A DNA stretch of 11,043 bases from Bacteroidota bacterium (GTDB lineage: Bacteria; Bacteroidota; Bacteroidia; Chitinophagales; Saprospiraceae), in NCBI GenBank assembly GCA_008501835.1, contig QQUB01000931.1, forward strand, positions 1 to 11,043, given 5' to 3'. The notes beneath the pieces were generated by a model that did no database searches, was not told where the DNA came from, and saw only the letters and a list, made by a program, of their open reading frames with translations. A program made the position numbers and the translations under genes. Within the stretch, counting starts at the first letter, position 1. Each line of letters opens with the position of its first letter. Below, one piece after another: positions 7,701 through 11,043 of the stretch.

Positions 7701-10700
7701 AATGGTATCAGTCCAAAATTCTCCACAAATGGTGGAAGCAGCAATAGTATAGATTCCCGGGCCATTTGCGATAAAACTTTGACCCGTGGATCCATCCTGC
7801 CATAAATAGTTGTCAAATCCTTCTGAAGCTACCAAACTCAGGGTGTCAGAAGGACAGAGTATTGCATCATCAATGGGATCCCAGTCAAGTGGCGGCAGGT
7901 CAATTAGTTCATCCAGCGAGATTGAAGCAATATTGTTGAAAAAATTACATTCATAATCTTCTGTTACCGGGAAGTCGTTAACAATGTCAAAAATGGGAGC
8001 AAGGGATCCATCGTCATTCAGCATTGCATAAATATTCATACCTTCAGGGTAGGGAACAATCATGAATAGCTCTTTACAATCTTCAGGTTCGACGGTATTA
8101 CCTACTGGAGCTGTGAAAAACCCGGTAGTTATTTCACGAGTAGGATCCCGGTGGTATAGAGTCATTGGCGTTTGGGAAGGGATTGGTTGATTGCCCAGAT
8201 TGCAGATGTTGTATCGTAGCAGTAATGAATCACCACAAGTTTGTAACCCAGTTAATTCCAGACTGGCATCGAAGGCCGATAATCCTTCTGAAATACAAAG
8301 GGTGTCCAATTCAATTTCCAGACTTTCAATGGTAATCCCGGAATAGTCGTCGTACAAAAAGTAATTGTTGATGTAATAGAAGGTTGGGGTGCCGGTAGAA
8401 TAACTTATGTCTTCAAAAATATAATTGGCGGGTTCTACCTCGCAGCCTTCCTGCTCTCCATCTTCATTGTGAAAAGAGAAGAAACCCGGGTATGCGGCTG
8501 TGATTATGAGTCCAGGAGTAAAATTTCTTATTATTTCAAAATGGTCATCCCCAAAGAACTTTTGAGCCCAGACGATCTCTCCATCATTTGTCATTCTCGC
8601 GTGAATAGCATTCTCAAGCTGACCAATGGAGAAGAGGATATCTCCGTTTAGAGCTTTGGAAAAACCATTCATGTAGCAGCTCTCCTCCGGAGCATCTGAG
8701 TCCACGAAACTCTTCAAAAAAATGATTTCTCCAAATTCGTTAATTTTTCCAATTCTTGTTTGATAGGGGGCAATATTATAAGCTCCGCTGGTAAAGCCCA
8801 GCATAAAACCATTGTCGTAGGTAGGAAGTATTTTTCTGTAGCTCCCTACCCAATTATTAGCTCCTAAATAAAACCTTTTTGCCCATATATATTCACCTAC
8901 GGAATCAACTTTTAAAAGTGTTAATGCATAGTCCAGGTTTGTCCAACCGGTAATAAGATATCCACCTTCATTTGTTTGTTCAAAATCATCAAGATTAATC
9001 CCATAATAGCCTTGTAACCATATCTGGTTTCCCAAAGGATCTATTTCAGTAATAAAGGAGATAAAAACGGAATTATATGTGCCTAAATTATCTGCTGTAT
9101 TTCCAACAATAACAAAGTTTCCATTTGAAACTTGTTTTATTCGAACCTCTCCCAAGTGTAACGTATTTGCACTTTCAATGTGAATTAATTTGCTCCATTC
9201 AAAAGCTCCTGTTGCCGATATTTTCATTACTACATAACCGTTGTGAGGAACGAAATATCCGACTAGAATGAATCCTCCGTTGATCGTGTCTACAACAGCA
9301 TGCTGCCAGGTGGCACTTCCCCATTCAAATCCCTCAATGCTGTTGTCCATTGCCCAAATCTGTTCAAAATTTTGATTGACTACGTATATTCCATGACCAT
9401 GGTCCAATATTAGGTAATTCCCATCTTCATCCATTTCCATCCAAACAGGGGCGGAAATTTCCCAGGATCTTATTTGCTGGACTTTATTTCCGTAAGTACA
9501 CGGGTCTTCCACAACCAGGTAAAAATGATTAGATGTTCTCTCGCAAAACTCCTCTTCAACAACTAATACAATACTATAGGTCCCGCTGTTTGCAAATCCG
9601 ATTTCAATGGTAGGGTCATTTCCAGATGGTTCACTATTGATGTACCACTGATAAGAGAGGGCATCAAGGTTGTTAGCTGAAAAAGTAATAGTATCTCCGA
9701 TAAGGGCTGTTGACTGACTTACTTCAAAAGTTGCATCAATCGGGCAGTTTACAATTATTAAAACCCTATCGGAAGAATAACATGCTTCATATTCATTATA
9801 AGTCGTCAAATTAAGGAAGAATTGGCCATATTCAGTAAAGTTAAATATGTGGTCCAGGCCGTTTCCGGCAATTTCACCGTAAATGGTCCAAACAGCCTCA
9901 TGGATATTTTGACCTATGGTAGGAATTTGGGTATCCTGCCCCAAGGTAACATGAACAGTATCTGGAAGAATATCAATTACAGGTGGTGCTGCACAATAGG
10001 TTTTTACCATAACTGCATCAAACTTTGAGGCACAGTTAGCCAGGGTGTTATGACCTAACCCGGAAAGCTGGAAAACTCCTGCTTCAGTAAATTGATGTTC
10101 AAATGTTAAACCATTATTCACCCATTCTCCATCGATATACCAGTCAATCCCATTCAAATTTTGAGTGTATTCTGGTGATAAGGAATAATTCTGTCCAATC
10201 GGAACATATAAAGTATCTTCACTTGAAATGGTTAAGTTCATTGTAAAAGGACATGGGTCCAAACAGGAAGTACAATCCAGTAAACTTGACCTGACCTGTG
10301 TTAAAAAAAAGATCATCCGTTCCTTTTGCCCCTCTGTAAAGTCATGACGGCATTCCTTAAATTGATAATCCATATAGTTATGGGTATCATCTGGTAGATC
10401 TGCGTTTAATCCGGAATTAGTGTCTGTACCACAGGTATTGACCTCCAGATCACAAGGAACGTAACTGGTAGATTGATCGGGAGGTGTATCACAAACACGG
10501 TCCCCGTCCAGAAAACAATTATTATTTATACAACCCCCTTCAAAAGTATGATATAATCCAAGGTAATGGCCGACTTCATGAGCCAGGGTGGTCGTTTTCG
10601 CTTCAGATTGTCCTATGGCCGAACTTCTGATGACAATTCCATCATAGGAAAGTCCATGTGCTGAAGGGTAATAAGCATAACCGGCTGCAAAAATCCCCGA

Positions 10701-11043
10701 ATAACTCAAATATATGGATTTAACCACCCATATATTCAAATAGCAAGTTGGGTCCCATCTAGAGAGGTTTTTTAAAGTCAGGTCCTGGGTTGAGCCATTT
10801 AAATTGGTAAGTGTTGAAACATGTCGGGTTATACCGTTGGTGGCATTACCATCGGGATCTTGTTTGGCGAGGCAAAATTCGATCTCAATATCAACTCCGC
10901 TGCCCTGATCATAATAATTTATATTGGCAAATGCATCGTTCAATTGCTCTATTCCGGCGATAACCTGAGCGTCAGAGCTGTTTTCAGGACCATTGTTGTG
11001 GGTAATGTGAACCACAACAGGAATAGTACGTGTTGTCTTTTCC
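4719..11043 (-). CDS. Giant multidomain secreted M43/pappalysin-type metalloprotease, T9SS cargo; 5' end outside the window
   Basis: The frame is open to the right edge (codons before the GTG at 11015 read EKTTRTIPVVV), so the signal peptide and pro-region are missing. At least 2107 residues are visible; numbering here starts at that GTG. The zinc site HEVGHYLGLYH (146-156) and Met-turn NYMDY (213-217), with C-D-T-P-P-D between, mark a metzincin of the M43 pappalysin type. Three PKD/Ig-like domains follow (about 257-503), then a propeller-like region (about 513-870), a CARDB-like domain (about 905-1032) and three Ig-like modules (about 1049-1258). Next are six exact 51-residue repeats (1259-1562), six SprB-like repeats (about 1570-2010) and a type A T9SS sorting domain (about 2018-2098, with VYPIPSSG and IPAGVYFLSV). 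The protein should be exported across the outer membrane and act as a surface or secreted protease with a long adhesive stalk. Protease class and T9SS export are strong inferences; the target is unknown. Confidence 0.92.
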   Translation of the reverse strand, partial: EKTTRTIPVVVHITHNNGPENSSDAQVIAGIEQLNDAFANINYYDQGSGVDIEIEFCLAKQDPDGNATNGITRHVSTLTNLNGSTQDLTLKNLSRWDPTCYLNIWVVKSIYLSYSGIFAAGYAYYPSAHGLSYDGIVIRSSAIGQSEAKTTTLAHEVGHYLGLYHTFEGGCINNNCFLDGDRVCDTPPDQSTSYVPCDLEVNTCGTDTNSGLNADLPDDTHNYMDYQFKECRHDFTEGQKERMIFFLTQVRSSLLDCTSCLDPCPFTMNLTISSEDTLYVPIGQNYSLSPEYTQNLNGIDWYIDGEWVNNGLTFEHQFTEAGVFQLSGLGHNTLANCASKFDAVMVKTYCAAPPVIDILPDTVHVTLGQDTQIPTIGQNIHEAVWTIYGEIAGNGLDHIFNFTEYGQFFLNLTTYNEYEACYSSDRVLIIVNCPIDATFEVSQSTALIGDTITFSANNLDALSYQWYINSEPSGNDPTIEIGFANSGTYSIVLVVEEEFCERTSNHFYLVVEDPCTYGNKVQQIRSWEISAPVWMEMDEDGNYLILDHGHGIYVVNQNFEQIWAMDNSIEGFEWGSATWQHAVVDTINGGFILVGYFVPHNGYVVMKISATGAFEWSKLIHIESANTLHLGEVRIKQVSNGNFVIVGNTADNLGTYNSVFISFITEIDPLGNQIWLQGYYGINLDDFEQTNEGGYLITGWTNLDYALTLLKVDSVGEYIWAKRFYLGANNWVGSYRKILPTYDNGFMLGFTSGAYNIAPYQTRIGKINEFGEIIFLKSFVDSDAPEESCYMNGFSKALNGDILFSIGQLENAIHARMTNDGEIVWAQKFFGDDHFEIIRNFTPGLIITAAYPGFFSFHNEDGEQEGCEVEPANYIFEDISYSTGTPTFYYINNYFLYDDYSGITIESLEIELDTLCISEGLSAFDASLELTGLQTCGDSLLLRYNICNLGNQPIPSQTPMTLYHRDPTREITTGFFTAPVGNTVEPEDCKELFMIVPYPEGMNIYAMLNDDGSLAPIFDIVNDFPVTEDYECNFFNNIASISLDELIDLPPLDWDPIDDAILCPSDTLSLVASEGFDNYLWQDGSTGQSFIANGPGIYTIAASTICGEFWTDTIFINPPEIPELDLGPDLESCQSQVVTVNAQSGFDTYIWHDGSNLPGYTATDPGTYWVTTTDECGAIQTDTIEITHKPGFSFELGENLTICPGDSILVNIEANYSAYQWYPNHGVQCITCPETVLKPDTTTQYLLTASDDSGCISSDTLTLTVLPAYFVEEEISICDGESIELFGNQEFEAGTYSQNYTSAVGCDSTVQVTLNVLPNFETQELMTICEGEEVLIFGEIHSQDGLFSESYLASNGCDSTHFVQLNVLPPVHTFENISPCTGEVINVFGEEVSQSGTFSVTFSGINNCDSIHTITVEFVDEIFTNQSITICQGETVDIFGEATFEQGNYAAIFQSQAGCDSTHQVELIVLDTISTESFHTICDGETLELFGESFSDSGTYMAAFEAINGCDSFHYAHLDVLPIASSFQNLSICHGEEIEIFGQMEHLAGEYIQVLEAANGCDSIVTIDLEVHDSLVIDQHIINTCPEIHSGNIWLTPVVASGPVEYTWSHSNENINGFAGLPEGIYSVTVTDQNQCSADIEIELTTIPFPDYSITTDPVSCFDSNDGQIHLSSNDQGLLTSLNDEPFLNNYTYQNLSSGNHQLIIQQADGCELQETVFIESPVAISVESLQIISPTCANLSDGSIQVNAIGGVGNLNYNWNDEVTSPLLENLYPDNYHLTISDENNCQLDTTIILEAISAISPNVHISYGCGDGHILVSSFPDGGIPPYELAWSNNQSGNYLVNLSSGEYALSVTDAQGCELTEFISVQYVAPLTLNYNVQDVSCQGGNDGMIDLLVSGGTPPYDFVWNTGETSEDLEDLSSGFYQVNLFSGDCSVSENIYINQPDLLAVNIELVQTSGNIFDATSQVSGGTPPFEIEWSNGTSGNSTTNLYEGTEYSVTITDAHNCSITEWFTATITANENTIPDNELEVYPIPSSGILYYELNENSPVLPYDLRISNLEGKTILMIHNLTSGEGELDLTNIPAGVYFLSVKNQQKHYLRKILIID
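4986..6308 (-). repeat. Six SprB-like protein repeats in the giant protease
   Basis: Residues about 1570-2010 hold six modules of about 75 residues. The ideal pattern is an early Cys, D-G-x-I-x-L, G-G-x-P-P-Y/F, W-(S/N)-(N/T), an N-L-x-x-G-x-Y strand, then V-T-D-A-x-x-C. The first cysteines are at 1576, 1652, 1728, 1802 and 1876, and the second about 50 residues later. This resembles the repeats of SprB, the gliding adhesin of Flavobacterium, which also occur in many other T9SS cargo proteins. The sixth module lacks its first cysteine but keeps GGTPPF and Cys1998. Confidence 0.75.
6330..7241 (-). repeat. Six tandem 51-residue (153-bp) protein repeats in the giant protease
   Basis: The consensus is roughly I-C-x-G-E-x-(I/L)-x-(I/L)-F-G, then G-x-(Y/F), then N-G-C-D-S, then a V-x-L-x-V-L-P strand. 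The first cysteines are at residues 1269, 1320, 1371, 1422, 1473 and 1524. The second cysteine is exactly 28 residues after each one. Both period and cysteine spacing are invariant over six copies, although the residues between have diverged widely. A disulfide within each unit is a reasonable inference. Confidence 0.85.
8406..9479 (-). other. Putative seven-bladed beta-propeller region in the giant protease
   Basis: Seven similar strands occur at residues about 529, 578, 630, 682, 733, 789 and 834. Each is of the type (D/N)-G-(N/G)-(F/Y)-(I/L)-(I/L)-x-G, for example GGFILVG, GNFVIVG, GGYLITG and NGDILFSIG. Most are followed by a strand ending in W-A/W-S and then K. The spacing of about 50 residues and the count of seven fit a propeller fold of the kind seen in delta-60-repeat-like secreted proteins. 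No structural confirmation is available from the sequence alone. Confidence 0.5.

Noticed and set aside
11013..11015. GTG at 11015 as the true start of the giant protease
   Set aside because: The frame stays open to the window edge, and the upstream codons (TRTIPVVV) belong to the usual beginning of the M43 catalytic domain. A signal peptide and pro-region must lie further upstream.

Overview
The window looks like chromosomal DNA of a member of the phylum Bacteroidota, possibly of the Saprospiraceae/Cytophagia/Chitinophagia type; the rank below phylum is a guess. Three observations point this way. Two proteins end in a type IX secretion system (T9SS) type A sorting domain. No start codon has a Shine-Dalgarno sequence, but A/T-rich leaders are present. 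A TAnnTTTG-type -7 element precedes the rhodanese gene. Nothing looks like a phage, transposon, CRISPR array or RNA gene.

Left part (1-1412): a divergent pair with a sulfur theme. A YeeE/YedE-family membrane protein runs leftward and off the window edge. A lipoprotein carrying a single rhodanese domain with an intact active-site loop runs rightward. They share a 181-bp divergent intergenic region. The rhodanese gene ends at a strong hairpin with A and T tracts on its two sides (about 1424-1466), which can terminate transcription in both directions because the next gene converges on it.

Right part (1486-11043): three leftward genes for exported proteins. In transcription order these are: (i) a giant, 5'-truncated secreted metalloprotease (at least 2107 residues) of the M43/pappalysin type, with PKD-like domains, a putative seven-bladed beta-propeller, a CARDB-like domain, Ig-like modules, six 51-residue repeats, six SprB-like repeats and a T9SS sorting domain; (ii) 21 bp downstream, a secreted transglutaminase-like protein with a complete Cys-His-Asp triad; (iii) after a 323-bp gap, a 593-residue T9SS cargo protein with a lectin/jelly-roll-like N-terminal region and two pre-peptidase-C-like repeats. 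The first two are probably one transcription unit. The third is probably separate.

The 323-bp gap holds two structured DNA elements that no gene explains: a large fold-back (3457-3531), and a 29-bp-spaced imperfect direct repeat surrounding two small palindromes (3539-3581). These are the least explained sequences here. The other notable object is the giant protease, whose repeat array keeps an exact 51-residue (153-bp) period. I do not see evidence for a clearly new enzymatic system.
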